Source of the DNA: an uncultured Bacteroidales bacterium
Lineage (GTDB): Bacteria > Bacteroidota > Bacteroidia > Bacteroidales > F082
Assembly: GCA_947302205.1 (NCBI GenBank)
Contig: CAMYVD010000001.1
Location: 124,001-188,000, forward strand
Length of the DNA: 64,000 nucleotides
Direction of reading: 5' to 3'
The notes under the pieces were generated by a model that saw only the letters and a program-made list of their open reading frames with translations, was not told the DNA's origin and did not search any database. Positions 42,586 to 51,116 of this stretch are shown in pieces. Made by a program: the position numbers and the translations under genes. Positions within the stretch are counted from its first letter, which is position 1. The number at the start of each line of letters is the position of its first letter.

Positions 42586-42983
42586 TTTTTTCTTTTTTCC
42601 TTCATTTTTGCATCAAGGCATATGGTGGTCGTAGGAACACAGCGCAGCCTTTCCTTGGGGATCAGCTTGCCTGTGGCACGGCAAACACCGTAAGTCTTGT
42701 TTTCGATACGCATCAGGGCGAATTCCAGGTTTTGGATGTACTTCTCGGTACGAGCCGCCAACTTGGCGTTTTCTTCCTTTTGCGATACCGCATAGCCCTC
42801 TTCCAAGATCTTGAAAGTGGGGGCGGTGTCGTCGGTGCTGTTTTCACCGCCGGCAATGTTTTCACTGAGTTGAGCAAGGTTTTCGCGAGCCTGCTGTAGT
42901 TTTTGTAGGATTAACTCCTTGAACTCTTCCAGTTCTTCATCGGAATAGCGTACAGAAGGAGTGTTTTTAGTCTTATCGTCCAT
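42582..42983 (-). CDS. DksA/TraR-family zinc-finger-like regulator
   Basis: The 133-residue protein has a coiled-coil N-terminal part (about 15-75) and a C-terminal finger-like domain with GVCRATGKLIPKERLRCVPTTTICLDAKMK. DksA binds RNA polymerase and works with ppGpp. Only part of the four-Cys zinc site is kept, as in many Bacteroidota members, so zinc binding is doubtful. It is the second gene of the ileS operon, 11 nt behind ileS and overlapping lspA. Confidence 0.9.
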   Translation of the reverse strand: MDDKTKNTPSVRYSDEELEEFKELILQKLQQARENLAQLSENIAGGENSTDDTAPTFKILEEGYAVSQKEENAKLAARTEKYIQNLEFALMRIENKTYGVCRATGKLIPKERLRCVPTTTICLDAKMKEKRKK

Positions 42984-42994
42984 AACTGTAAGTA

Positions 42995-45900
42995 TTAGGA
43001 TTTCGTTATTTTCATTCTGACATTGACATTGTCGGTGAGTTCATCTTCGAGGATGTTGTCACCTTCAAGCTTGTCAACGATTTGGATGGCGTTGGCCAGG
43101 GTTTCGGAGCAGATGTAGCTGTTGAAGCGTTCCACGGCGGTCTCGATCTTTTCGTTCTTTTTGATGCTGATCACGATGCGGTCGGTGACTTCAAAGCCTG
43201 AGTTCTTACGCAAGGTCTGCACACGGTTGACGATTTCGCGGGCCAGGCCTTCCTCAAACAGCTCTTGGGTGATGGTCATATCCAAGGCCACGGTGAAGTT
43301 GCCTTCGGAGGTGACGGCCCATCCGGGGATGTCCTGGGTGGAGATCAAAGCATCTTCAAGCGTCAGCTCGACATCGACGCCGTCCACATCGAGGTGGGTG
43401 CCGTTGTTCTTCTCGTAAGCGTGGATCTCGTCCTGGGTCATGTTGGCGAAGTAGTTTTGGATCTGCTTCATCTGCTTGCCGTACTTTCTGCCTAAGGTCT
43501 TGAAGTTGGGCTTCACGTTCTTCACCAGAATGTTGTTGTCGGGTGCCAGGAACTCAATGCCCTTGATGTTGACCTCGCTCATGATGAGGTGGGAGATCTT
43601 CTCAAGTTGGCCCTTCATCTCCTCGTTGGCCACAGGAATCATGATCTTCGACAAAGGTTGACGCACGCGGATGTTGGCTTTCTTACGCAGCGAGAGCACC
43701 AGTGATGAAATCAGCTGGGCGGCCTCCATGCGTTCTTCCAAAGCCTTGTCGATGAGCTTGGCGTCGGCCACGGGGAAGTCGGTCAGGTGCACTGACTCTG
43801 CCTTGTTACGGCCGGTGGCGTTGTTGAGGTCGCGATAGAGTTGCTCGCTGAAGAAAGGAGCAATCGGAGAGCTCAGACGGGCTACGGTCTCCAAGCAGGT
43901 GTAAAGGGTTTGGTAAGCCGAGAGCTTGTCCTTGTTATCATCGCTTCTCCAGAAACGGCGGCGTGAGAGGCGCACGTACCAGTTGCTCAGGTGGGCATCC
44001 ACAAAGTCAGCGATGGCACGACCGGCACGGGTAGGCTCGTAGCTCTGGAAAGCATTGTCCACTTCGAGGATCAGCGAGTTCAATTCGGAGAGGATCCAGC
44101 GGTCGATTTCGGGACGCTCAGCGTAGGGCAGGTCGGCCTCTTTATAGTCGAACTTGTCGATATTGGCGTACAGTGCAAAGAAAGCGTAGGTGTTATAAAG
44201 GGTTCCAAAGAACTTGCGACGCACCTCGTCCACGCCAGCCTCGTCGAACTTCAGGTTGTCCCAAGGCTGTGAGTTGGTAATCATGTACCAGCGCACGGCG
44301 TCGGCGCCATATTTCTCGATGACGCCAAACGGATCAACGGCATTGCCCAAACGTTTGGACATCTTGTTGCCGTTCTTGTCGAGCACCAAACCGTTGGAGA
44401 TGACGTTCTTGTAAGCTACGCTGTCAAAGCACATCGTAGCGATGGCGTGCAGGGTAAAGAACCAACCACGGGTCTGGTCCACACCTTCGGCGATGAAGTC
44501 TGCCGGGAACGGAAGACCTGTTTTGTCTCCCATATAGTGGTATTGGGCGTATGGCATAGCGCCTGAATCGAACCAAACATCGATCAAGTCAGGCTCACGG
44601 AACATCTTCTTGCCACTTGCGGAGCAGAGGATGACGCCGTCAATGTAAGGACGGTGGAGGTCAAACTTGGTATAGTCTTCGCTGGCATACGGATTGGTCG
44701 TCATGAAGCCAGCCTTGATGGATTTCTCGATTTCGTTGCGGAGCTCAGCAACGCTGCCGATGCAGATTTCTTCCTTGCCGTCTTCCGTGCGCCAGATGGG
44801 CAGCGGGGTACCCCAGTAGCGTGAACGTGAGAGGTTCCAGTCCACCAGGTTCTCCAGCCAGTTGCCGAAACGGCCGCTACCGGTGGCTTCGGGTTTCCAG
44901 TTGATGGTCTTGTTGAGTTCGATCATGCGGTCTTTGAGGACCGTGGTCTTGATGAACCAGCTGTCCAAAGGATAGTAAAGCACGGGTTTGTCAGTACGCC
45001 AGCAGTGTGGGTAGTTGTGCGTGTGCTTCTCGCTCTTGAAGAGCTTGCCCTGTTCCTTTAGGAGCATCACGATGTCCACGTCGAGGCTCTTGTCCTTTTC
45101 GGTCTTGGTGGGGTCGTAGGCGTTCTTCACAAACTGACCGGCGTAGGGGCGGTAGGCTTCCACGTCCATGCAGTTCTTTACAAACTCGGGGTCGAGATCT
45201 TCAATCAGCCAGAACTTACCTGTGCGGTCCACCATGGGCTGTGGTTTGCCGTCCTTGTCGATCATCTGCAAAGGCGGGATGCCTGCGGCTGCGGCCACAC
45301 GCTTATCGTCGGCACCGAAGGTTGGAGCGATGTGGACGATACCTGTACCGTCCTCCGTGGTGACATAGTCGCCAGGGATGATGCGGAAGGCGCCTTCGCC
45401 TGGGTTGACCCACGGAATCAGCGGCTCGTATGCAATGCCAACAAGGTCCTTGCCCTTGAATTCCTTGACGACTTCAGGAGCTTCCTTGAACATGGTTCCC
45501 ACCAGCGCTTTGGCCATCAGGATGTAGCAAGGTTCCTCGGTGTGGGGGTGTACGGTCTTCAGCAGCACATAGTCGATATTCGGGCCAACGCACAAAGCGG
45601 TGTTGCTCGGAAGGGTCCACGGGGTGGTGGTCCAAGCGATGGCGTAGGTGGTGAGGTCGTTTTCGACTTTCAGCTTGAAGAGGGCCACGCAGGTCAAATC
45701 CTTCACGTCGCGGTAGCAGCCGGGCATGTTCAGTTCGTGCGAGCTGAGACCCGTGCCGGCAGCGGGTGAGTAAGGCTGGATGGTGTAGCCCTTATAGAGC
45801 AAACCTTTGTCGTAGAGGTCCTTCAACAGGAACCATAAAGTCTCAATGTAGTCGTTGGTGAAAGTGATGTAAGGATCGTCTAAGTTGACCCAATAGCCCA

Positions 45901-46315
45901 TCTTGCGGGTGAGGTCGTCCCACAGATCCTTGTATTTCATCACCTCTTCGCGGCAGGCGCGGTTGTAGTCATCCACGCTGATCTTTTTGCCGATATCTTC
46001 TTTGGTAATGCCGAGTTTCTTCTCCACGCCGAGTTCGACAGGCAGGCCATGGGTATCCCAGCCGGCCTTGCGGACGACGTGTTTGCCTTTCAGGGTTTGG
46101 TAGCGGCACACCACGTCCTTGATGGAACGGGCCATCACATGGTGAATGCCTGGGGTGCCGTTGGCGCTCGGTGGGCCTTCGAAGAACACGAAGGAGTTGT
46201 CTTTATCGCGGTTGTCAAGACTCTTCTGGAAGGTGTTGTTCTCCTCCCAGTACTTGCGGATTTCGTTAGCTGTCTCGGTGAGATTCAGCTGCTTATACTC
46301 TTTGTAACTCTGCAT
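42995..46315 (-). CDS. ileS: Isoleucyl-tRNA synthetase
   Basis: The 1106-residue enzyme charges tRNA-Ile and edits Val. It has the HIGH-like motif in PPSANGTPGIHHVMAR (about 49-64), an editing domain, the KMSKR loop in GNKMSKRLGN (near 660) and a C-terminal anticodon-binding domain. The long form and the GIHH variant fit Bacteroidota IleRS. It is the first gene of a five-gene operon (ileS, dksA-like, lspA, gpmA, phosphatase) and has its own -7 box. No T-box is seen. Confidence 0.97.
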   Translation of the reverse strand: MQSYKEYKQLNLTETANEIRKYWEENNTFQKSLDNRDKDNSFVFFEGPPSANGTPGIHHVMARSIKDVVCRYQTLKGKHVVRKAGWDTHGLPVELGVEKKLGITKEDIGKKISVDDYNRACREEVMKYKDLWDDLTRKMGYWVNLDDPYITFTNDYIETLWFLLKDLYDKGLLYKGYTIQPYSPAAGTGLSSHELNMPGCYRDVKDLTCVALFKLKVENDLTTYAIAWTTTPWTLPSNTALCVGPNIDYVLLKTVHPHTEEPCYILMAKALVGTMFKEAPEVVKEFKGKDLVGIAYEPLIPWVNPGEGAFRIIPGDYVTTEDGTGIVHIAPTFGADDKRVAAAAGIPPLQMIDKDGKPQPMVDRTGKFWLIEDLDPEFVKNCMDVEAYRPYAGQFVKNAYDPTKTEKDKSLDVDIVMLLKEQGKLFKSEKHTHNYPHCWRTDKPVLYYPLDSWFIKTTVLKDRMIELNKTINWKPEATGSGRFGNWLENLVDWNLSRSRYWGTPLPIWRTEDGKEEICIGSVAELRNEIEKSIKAGFMTTNPYASEDYTKFDLHRPYIDGVILCSASGKKMFREPDLIDVWFDSGAMPYAQYHYMGDKTGLPFPADFIAEGVDQTRGWFFTLHAIATMCFDSVAYKNVISNGLVLDKNGNKMSKRLGNAVDPFGVIEKYGADAVRWYMITNSQPWDNLKFDEAGVDEVRRKFFGTLYNTYAFFALYANIDKFDYKEADLPYAERPEIDRWILSELNSLILEVDNAFQSYEPTRAGRAIADFVDAHLSNWYVRLSRRRFWRSDDNKDKLSAYQTLYTCLETVARLSSPIAPFFSEQLYRDLNNATGRNKAESVHLTDFPVADAKLIDKALEERMEAAQLISSLVLSLRKKANIRVRQPLSKIMIPVANEEMKGQLEKISHLIMSEVNIKGIEFLAPDNNILVKNVKPNFKTLGRKYGKQMKQIQNYFANMTQDEIHAYEKNNGTHLDVDGVDVELTLEDALISTQDIPGWAVTSEGNFTVALDMTITQELFEEGLAREIVNRVQTLRKNSGFEVTDRIVISIKKNEKIETAVERFNSYICSETLANAIQIVDKLEGDNILEDELTDNVNVRMKITKS

Positions 46316-46342
46316 CTTATTGCTGAACTTGGATTAAAGATG

Positions 46343-46350
46343 CAAAGATA
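46343..46350 (-). promoter_or_regulatory. -7 box of the ileS operon
   Basis: TATCTTTG on the minus strand, 27 nt before the ileS ATG. Confidence 0.7.
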
Positions 46351-46384
46351 CAAAATAAATTTCACTTTTACGATTTTGTGCTTT

Positions 46385-47383
46385 TTATTTTTCAAGGTTG
46401 AGCAGCAATCCACCGCCGTCACCGGTCATGATTTCAGGCAACTTGCCATCCCACTTGCTGATCCATTCCAGTTGGACGATCTTGGGGTTGCTCGACACGG
46501 AGGCGCCTTTGATCTTCAGGGCCTCAGCCTCACCCTCGGCGGTCAGGATCTGGATGTCCTTGTCGATCTCGGCTTGTTTCTTCAGCTCTTCCTTCTGCTT
46601 GGTGACTTCAACCAAGGTGAGGGCCTTCTGTTCTTCAAGCTTCTTTTGGTTCAAAGCAGTCTCGTAATCGCTGTTGTAGTACACCTCGCGGATGTCAATC
46701 TGTTCGAGGAAAAGGTGATATGATTCAATGTCTTTCTTCATCTTTTCGAACACGATGGCTTGAATCTCTTCACGGCTGGTGCTATATACCTGAATAGGAG
46801 TGTATTTACTGGTAGTCAGAGCCAATGCCGACTTCAGTTTGGGCTTGATCACGTTTTCCTCGAGCCAATAGAAACGGCCGTTCTCCTTGCCGTCGGTTTC
46901 CGACACATTGTCGTAGATCCACCAGGCATACTCGGGGTCGATGCGCCATGAGGCACTGATATCGAATCCCATCTTGATACCGTCAATGGTGGGGGTCCAC
47001 ACGGTTTCCGACTGGGTGGCGTCAGCTTTGTATGACTTATAGTTCGGGTCGCTGCGGCTCACGTCGTTGCGCTTGGCGCAGGTATAAACTTGTGCGGTCT
47101 TGTCCATGGTTTGAACTTCGTACCAGGGGAAAATCAGATGCCAACCTGTACTATAGGTCTGGTGTTTTACGCCCGATGGTGTGATCACCACACCGCATTC
47201 CTGAGCGGGGATGATAGTGAGGAAACTGCTGCAAGCCAGGTAAATGACAGGAATGAGCCATAGGAAGATGCTGTTAGCTAAAGGTTTGCCGCCTTTGTTG
47301 CTCTTGCGGATCATGTTGTTGTAGAGCGCTGCCACGATGCTGTAGACGATGGCAATGATAGCGATAGTGTTGAGGATTTTCAT
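46385..47383 (-). CDS. SPFH/prohibitin-domain membrane protein
   Basis: The 332-residue protein has two N-terminal membrane helices (about 4-20 and 38-58), an SPFH/Band 7 domain (about 65-250) and a helical, Lys/Glu-rich region (KLEEQKALTLVEVTKQKEELKKQAEID) typical of prohibitin-like assemblies. Such proteins form membrane rings that organise other proteins or proteases; the partner is unknown. It follows the acyl-CoA dehydrogenase gene after 39 nt, most of it a heptamer array. Confidence 0.85.
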   Translation of the reverse strand: MKILNTIAIIAIVYSIVAALYNNMIRKSNKGGKPLANSIFLWLIPVIYLACSSFLTIIPAQECGVVITPSGVKHQTYSTGWHLIFPWYEVQTMDKTAQVYTCAKRNDVSRSDPNYKSYKADATQSETVWTPTIDGIKMGFDISASWRIDPEYAWWIYDNVSETDGKENGRFYWLEENVIKPKLKSALALTTSKYTPIQVYSTSREEIQAIVFEKMKKDIESYHLFLEQIDIREVYYNSDYETALNQKKLEEQKALTLVEVTKQKEELKKQAEIDKDIQILTAEGEAEALKIKGASVSSNPKIVQLEWISKWDGKLPEIMTGDGGGLLLNLEK

Positions 47384-47385
47384 AT

Positions 47386-47413
47386 CAGTTGGTAGTTTGA
47401 AGTTTTTAGTTGT
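47386..47413 (-). repeat. Heptamer tandem array before the SPFH gene
   Basis: In mRNA sense the units are ACAACTA, AAAACTT, CAAACTA, CCAACTG, ending 2 nt before the ATG at 47383. The unit is related to that at 18677-18704. Confidence 0.8.
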
Positions 47414-47422
47414 TCGGTTTTT

Positions 47423-48565
47423 TTAACATCCAATGGCTCTGGAAATGACCAGTCTTAAGATTTCAGAGGTACCTTCACCGATCTGGAGGATGCGCTGGTC
47501 GCGGTAGAAGCGTTCCATGTCGAACTCTTTAAGGAGCCCATGACCGCCCATCACCTGCACGGCATTGTTGCACACTTCGTCGGCTACTTCAGAGCAGTAA
47601 AGTTTGGCCATGGCGGCCTCTTTGCCGAAGGGACGGTGTTGGTCTTTGAGCCAACAGGCGTGGTAGAGCAGGTTACGTGCGGCCTCTACCTTCACGGCCA
47701 TGTCAGCGAGTTTGAAAGCCACGGCTTGGAACTTACACACGGGTTTGCCGAACTGCACGCGTTTCTTGGAGTAGGCGAGGGCCATCTCATAAGCGCCTTG
47801 GGCGCATCCAAGTCCCATGGCGGCGATGGAGAGTCGACCTGAGTCGAGGGTGGCCAGCATCATGTGGGAGCCTTCCCCGGGCTCGCCTAAGATGCACTCC
47901 TTAGGCAGCCGCACGTTGTCAAAGATGAGCTTGCCGGTGTTGGAGGCACGCCACATCATCTTGTCATCCATCGGGGTTTGGGTGAAGCCTGGAGTGCCGT
48001 TCTCCACCAGCAGGGCGGTGAACTCGGGCTTGCCGTCCTTCTCACCTGAAATGGCCTGCACGCTGGTACCTAAGGTGATCGGCGTGGCGCTGTTGGTGAT
48101 GAAGATCTTGGAGCCGTTGAGCACCCAGGTGTCGCCTTCGAGCTTAGCCGTGGTCTTGGTGCCACGCGAGTCGCTACCAGCGTCTTCCTCGGTGAGACCG
48201 AACCCCCAGAGCTTGTCCTTACACAGCTGAGGTAGGTACTTGCGTTTCTGTTCCTCGGTGCCATAATCCTTGATAGGACCGATACCCAACGAGTTGTCGG
48301 CTGCGATGGTGGCGGCAGTGGAACCGTCCACACGAGCTAACTCCTCCACGGCGATGATGTAACTCAGGTTGTCGAGTCCCTGACCGCCGTATTCCTTCGG
48401 CACGGTCATGCCTAACAGACCGAGTTGACCCATCTTGAGAGTGAGTTCGGTGTCGAAATGTTGATGCTCGTCGTTGTAACGGGCTACTGGTTTTATCTCT
48501 GCTTCAGCGAAGTCACGTACCTTCTGGCGTAAGGCTTCCTGTTTTTTAGTTAAATCGAAATTCAT
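47423..48565 (-). CDS. Acyl-CoA dehydrogenase (short-chain type)
   Basis: This 380-residue flavoenzyme oxidises acyl-CoA to enoyl-CoA. It shows LTEEDAGSD (near 123), the RVQFGKPV segment and YRDQRILQIGEGTSEILR at the C-terminus. The Glu in IGEGTSEI is the catalytic base of short/medium-chain enzymes; isovaleryl-CoA dehydrogenases usually have Gly or Ala there. The neighbour is a MccA/PccA-like biotin carboxylase, which would suggest branched-chain acyl-CoA, but the active site fits straight or 2-methyl acyl-CoA better. An exact five-unit heptamer array lies upstream. Confidence 0.92.
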   Translation of the reverse strand: MNFDLTKKQEALRQKVRDFAEAEIKPVARYNDEHQHFDTELTLKMGQLGLLGMTVPKEYGGQGLDNLSYIIAVEELARVDGSTAATIAADNSLGIGPIKDYGTEEQKRKYLPQLCKDKLWGFGLTEEDAGSDSRGTKTTAKLEGDTWVLNGSKIFITNSATPITLGTSVQAISGEKDGKPEFTALLVENGTPGFTQTPMDDKMMWRASNTGKLIFDNVRLPKECILGEPGEGSHMMLATLDSGRLSIAAMGLGCAQGAYEMALAYSKKRVQFGKPVCKFQAVAFKLADMAVKVEAARNLLYHACWLKDQHRPFGKEAAMAKLYCSEVADEVCNNAVQVMGGHGLLKEFDMERFYRDQRILQIGEGTSEILRLVISRAIGC

Positions 48566-48600
48566 GTTTTTTTAACTTTTATCTCTTATCTTTTATCTTC
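48566..48600 (-). repeat. Intercistronic spacer made of five heptamers
   Basis: The whole 35-nt gap between the carboxylase stop (48601-48603) and the dehydrogenase ATG (48563-48565) is five 7-nt units in mRNA sense: GAAGATA, AAAGATA, AGAGATA, AAAGTTA, AAAAAAC. Confidence 0.85.
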
Positions 48601-50595
48601 TTAACTTAACTCAATCAGTTGCTTTTTATTATCCACCATCTCGCCTTCTGTCACCAATATGCGTTTCACTTTGGCTTTGGCAGTGGCGGTGATGTTGTTT
48701 TCCATTTTCATGGCTTCCACCACAATCATGATGGTACCTTCGTTCACCTCGTCGCCTTCCTTCACGTTGATCTTCACCACTTTTCCAGGCATAGGCGAGA
48801 TGAGGGTTGAGCGGTCGTTCATGCTCTCTTTGTGGGAATAGTCGAGGTTGTCGTTGAGCTGGTCGAGGCGGTGACAGCTGAAGTTGAGGCCATGGAAGTT
48901 GATGATGGTCCGCTGCTCGTCGTTCACGGAGCAATACACCACTTCGGTACGGCCGTTGAGCATCAGTTTCAGCTGATGGTTGTCGTGGCTGATGAGCTCG
49001 GCAGAGAGTTGAGAGGCGACCTCCACTTTCAGCGTGCCCTTGTCGGCTTCCCATTGGGTGATGTGGACGGGGATTTGATGGCCTTCTACGTCGACGGTGA
49101 AATGGCTGTGGAATCGCCAGAAACCGATCTGTTCCCACACATTTTCCGCTTGACTTTCAAGTTGTTTCTTGCTGAAGTCGTAAAGCAGGAATGATACAGC
49201 TATATCGTTGATGTTCAAATTGTCGCGACTCTCATTCAAAGCCTTCAAAAGCGCATCTTGATGGGTGTTGCAGAACGAAGTGTCGATCTTGTTGTCAGCG
49301 AAATCCTTGTTTTTGATGACTTCCCAGAGGTAGGCCTTGTTGGTCGTCAAGCCTTGGATGATGAACTCTTTCAGGGCATGTTGCGCCGTCTCGATGGCGG
49401 CCTGGCGGTTCTTCGCATGGCAAACGAGCTTGGCGATCATGGGGTCGTAGGCCTCGCTGACGGTGCAGGGACCGTCAATGCTGCTGTCCACACGGGTGCC
49501 GCGTACTTGAGGTTCGTGGTAGGCGGTCACCTTGCCGGGAGTAGGCAGGAAGCCTTTTTCAGGGTCTTCGGCGTAGATACGTAGCTCGATGGCGTGACCT
49601 TGGAATTGGATCATGTCTTGAGTCCAGCCCATCTCTTTGCCTCTGGCGATGCGGATCTGTTCCTCCACGATGTCGATGCCAGTGCGCATCTCGGTGACGG
49701 GATGCTCCACTTGGATGCGGGTGTTTACTTCTAAGAAGTAGAAGTTCTGGTTTTGATCGACGATGAACTCCACGGTGCCGGCGTTTTTGTAGCCGATGCC
49801 TTTGCAGAGTTTCACTGCCGTGGCAAGCAGCTGTTGTCGTTTCTCTTCGCTGAGTGTAGGTGACGGCGACTCTTCGATGATTTTCTGGTAGCGCCGTTGG
49901 ATGGTGCATTCACGCTCACCAAGATGGATCACGTTGCCATGGTGGTCGGCCAGAATCTGAACTTCGATATGGCGTGGATTCTCGATGTATTGTTCCACGA
50001 ACACCGTGCCGTCACCGAAGTATTTCTCCGCTTCGCGTGAGGCCTGTTCCAACTCGTCTTTCAGGTCTTCCTTACGACGGACGATGTGCATGCCTTTGCC
50101 GCCGCCCCCTGCTGCCGCCTTGATGAGCACGGGATAGGGCAGGGTTTCGGCTTGTGTCAGGATGTCATCAAGGGAGCCAGTCAGTCCAAAAGTCACGGGG
50201 ATGTCGTTTTCAATGGCGACCTTTCGAGCGGCGATTTTGTTGCCCATTAGGCGCATGGTGTCGGCATCGGGACCGATGAAGATCAAGTTGTTGGCGGCAC
50301 AAGCTTCGGCAAACTCGGGGTTCTCCGAGAGGAAGCCATAGCCCGGGTGGATGGCGTCGGCGCCACTGTCGAGGGCAGCGTCGATGATCTTTTGGATGTT
50401 GAGGTAGGTGTCCTTGAGACTGCCATTGCCCAGCGGGTAAGCTTCGTCGGCCATGCGTCGGTGCAAGGCGTTGGCGTCATTGTCGGCAAACACCGCCACG
50501 CTTTCAATATGTAGCCGTTTCAAGGTGCGCATGATACGCACAGCGATCTCGCCTCGGTTGGCAATCAGGACTTTATTGATTTTCTTGGTGTTCAT
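48601..50595 (-). CDS. Biotin-dependent acyl-CoA carboxylase alpha subunit (MccA/PccA-like)
   Basis: The 664-residue protein joins a biotin carboxylase domain (about 5-450; ATP loop AAAGGGGKGMHIV, and EVNTRIQVEHPVTE) to a linker (470-590) and a C-terminal biotinyl domain with EAMKMENN. The order matches alpha subunits of methylcrotonyl-CoA or propionyl-CoA carboxylase. No matching beta (carboxyltransferase) gene is in the window apart from mmdA, which belongs to the decarboxylase. With the hydratase at 54958 the leucine-route MccA reading is favoured. ATG at 50595 was chosen over a TTG at 50607. Confidence 0.88.
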   Translation of the reverse strand: MNTKKINKVLIANRGEIAVRIMRTLKRLHIESVAVFADNDANALHRRMADEAYPLGNGSLKDTYLNIQKIIDAALDSGADAIHPGYGFLSENPEFAEACAANNLIFIGPDADTMRLMGNKIAARKVAIENDIPVTFGLTGSLDDILTQAETLPYPVLIKAAAGGGGKGMHIVRRKEDLKDELEQASREAEKYFGDGTVFVEQYIENPRHIEVQILADHHGNVIHLGERECTIQRRYQKIIEESPSPTLSEEKRQQLLATAVKLCKGIGYKNAGTVEFIVDQNQNFYFLEVNTRIQVEHPVTEMRTGIDIVEEQIRIARGKEMGWTQDMIQFQGHAIELRIYAEDPEKGFLPTPGKVTAYHEPQVRGTRVDSSIDGPCTVSEAYDPMIAKLVCHAKNRQAAIETAQHALKEFIIQGLTTNKAYLWEVIKNKDFADNKIDTSFCNTHQDALLKALNESRDNLNINDIAVSFLLYDFSKKQLESQAENVWEQIGFWRFHSHFTVDVEGHQIPVHITQWEADKGTLKVEVASQLSAELISHDNHQLKLMLNGRTEVVYCSVNDEQRTIINFHGLNFSCHRLDQLNDNLDYSHKESMNDRSTLISPMPGKVVKINVKEGDEVNEGTIMIVVEAMKMENNITATAKAKVKRILVTEGEMVDNKKQLIELS

Positions 50596-50616
50596 CTTTG
50601 CATTCAAAACTCAGCA

Positions 50617-50624
50617 CAAAGGTA
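50617..50624 (-). promoter_or_regulatory. -7 box of the carboxylase gene
   Basis: TACCTTTG on the minus strand, 21 nt before the ATG at 50595. Confidence 0.65.
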
Positions 50625-50681
50625 TATAAAATCGCAATAATTTTCGGAGATTTTTGATGTTTTTTAATAAATGTGAAAAAA

Positions 50682-50712
50682 TTTGCCAGGTTGATAATTA
50701 TTTGTATCTTTG
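50682..50712 (+). promoter_or_regulatory. Promoter of hipBA
   Basis: TTTG (50682-50685), 19 nt, TATCTTTG (50705-50712): an ideal Bacteroides promoter. The leader to hipB is about 80 nt and AT-rich. Confidence 0.8.
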
Positions 50713-50758
50713 CATCATGAAGATATCATTATATTGAAGATTAAATACTTATTTCGCT

Positions 50759-50776
50759 AATAAATATCAATTTATT
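50759..50776. promoter_or_regulatory. Possible HipB operator (inverted repeat)
   Basis: AATAAAT (50759-50765), 4 nt, ATTTATT (50770-50776) lies in the hipB leader. HipB-type regulators bind such dyads before their own gene; binding here is inferred. AT-rich dyads also occur by chance. Confidence 0.35.
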
Positions 50777-50798
50777 GAAAAATAAACGCTAGTAAAAG

Positions 50799-51113
50799 AT
50801 GGCTGATTTTTATGAATATTCAACTCCGGAAATTGTTCAAATGTTGGGCAGTCGGTTCAAAGACTACCGCATGCGATGCGATCTCACCCAGAAGGAGGTA
50901 GCGGATAAATCGGGTATCGGACTGACTACCATTCACAAGTTCGAGAACGGTACGGCAGGTAATCTCTCGTTGTCGACATTCATCCTTCTGCTTAAAGTGG
51001 TAGGTCAGGTAAATGCGTTGGATGATATATTGCCAGAACTTCCACCGTCGCCTTACCTAATGCGAAGCGAGGAAAAAAAAGCCCAACGAATCCGACACAC
51101 TAAACGACAATAA
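50799..51113 (+). CDS. hipB: HipB-like XRE-family antitoxin
   Basis: The 104-residue protein has an XRE helix-turn-helix at about 15-70 (LTQKEVADKSGIGLTTIHKFENG) and a C-terminal basic tail (KKAQRIRHTKRQ). By family and by the 3-nt gap to the hipA gene it should neutralise the kinase and repress the operon. The leader contains a possible operator at 50759-50776. Confidence 0.88.
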   Translation: MADFYEYSTPEIVQMLGSRFKDYRMRCDLTQKEVADKSGIGLTTIHKFENGTAGNLSLSTFILLLKVVGQVNALDDILPELPPSPYLMRSEEKKAQRIRHTKRQ

Positions 51114-51116
51114 GCT

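Noticed and set aside
47423-48565. Firm isovaleryl-CoA dehydrogenase call
   Set aside because: The catalytic Glu lies in IGEGTSEI, as in short/medium-chain enzymes, not at the isovaleryl-type position.
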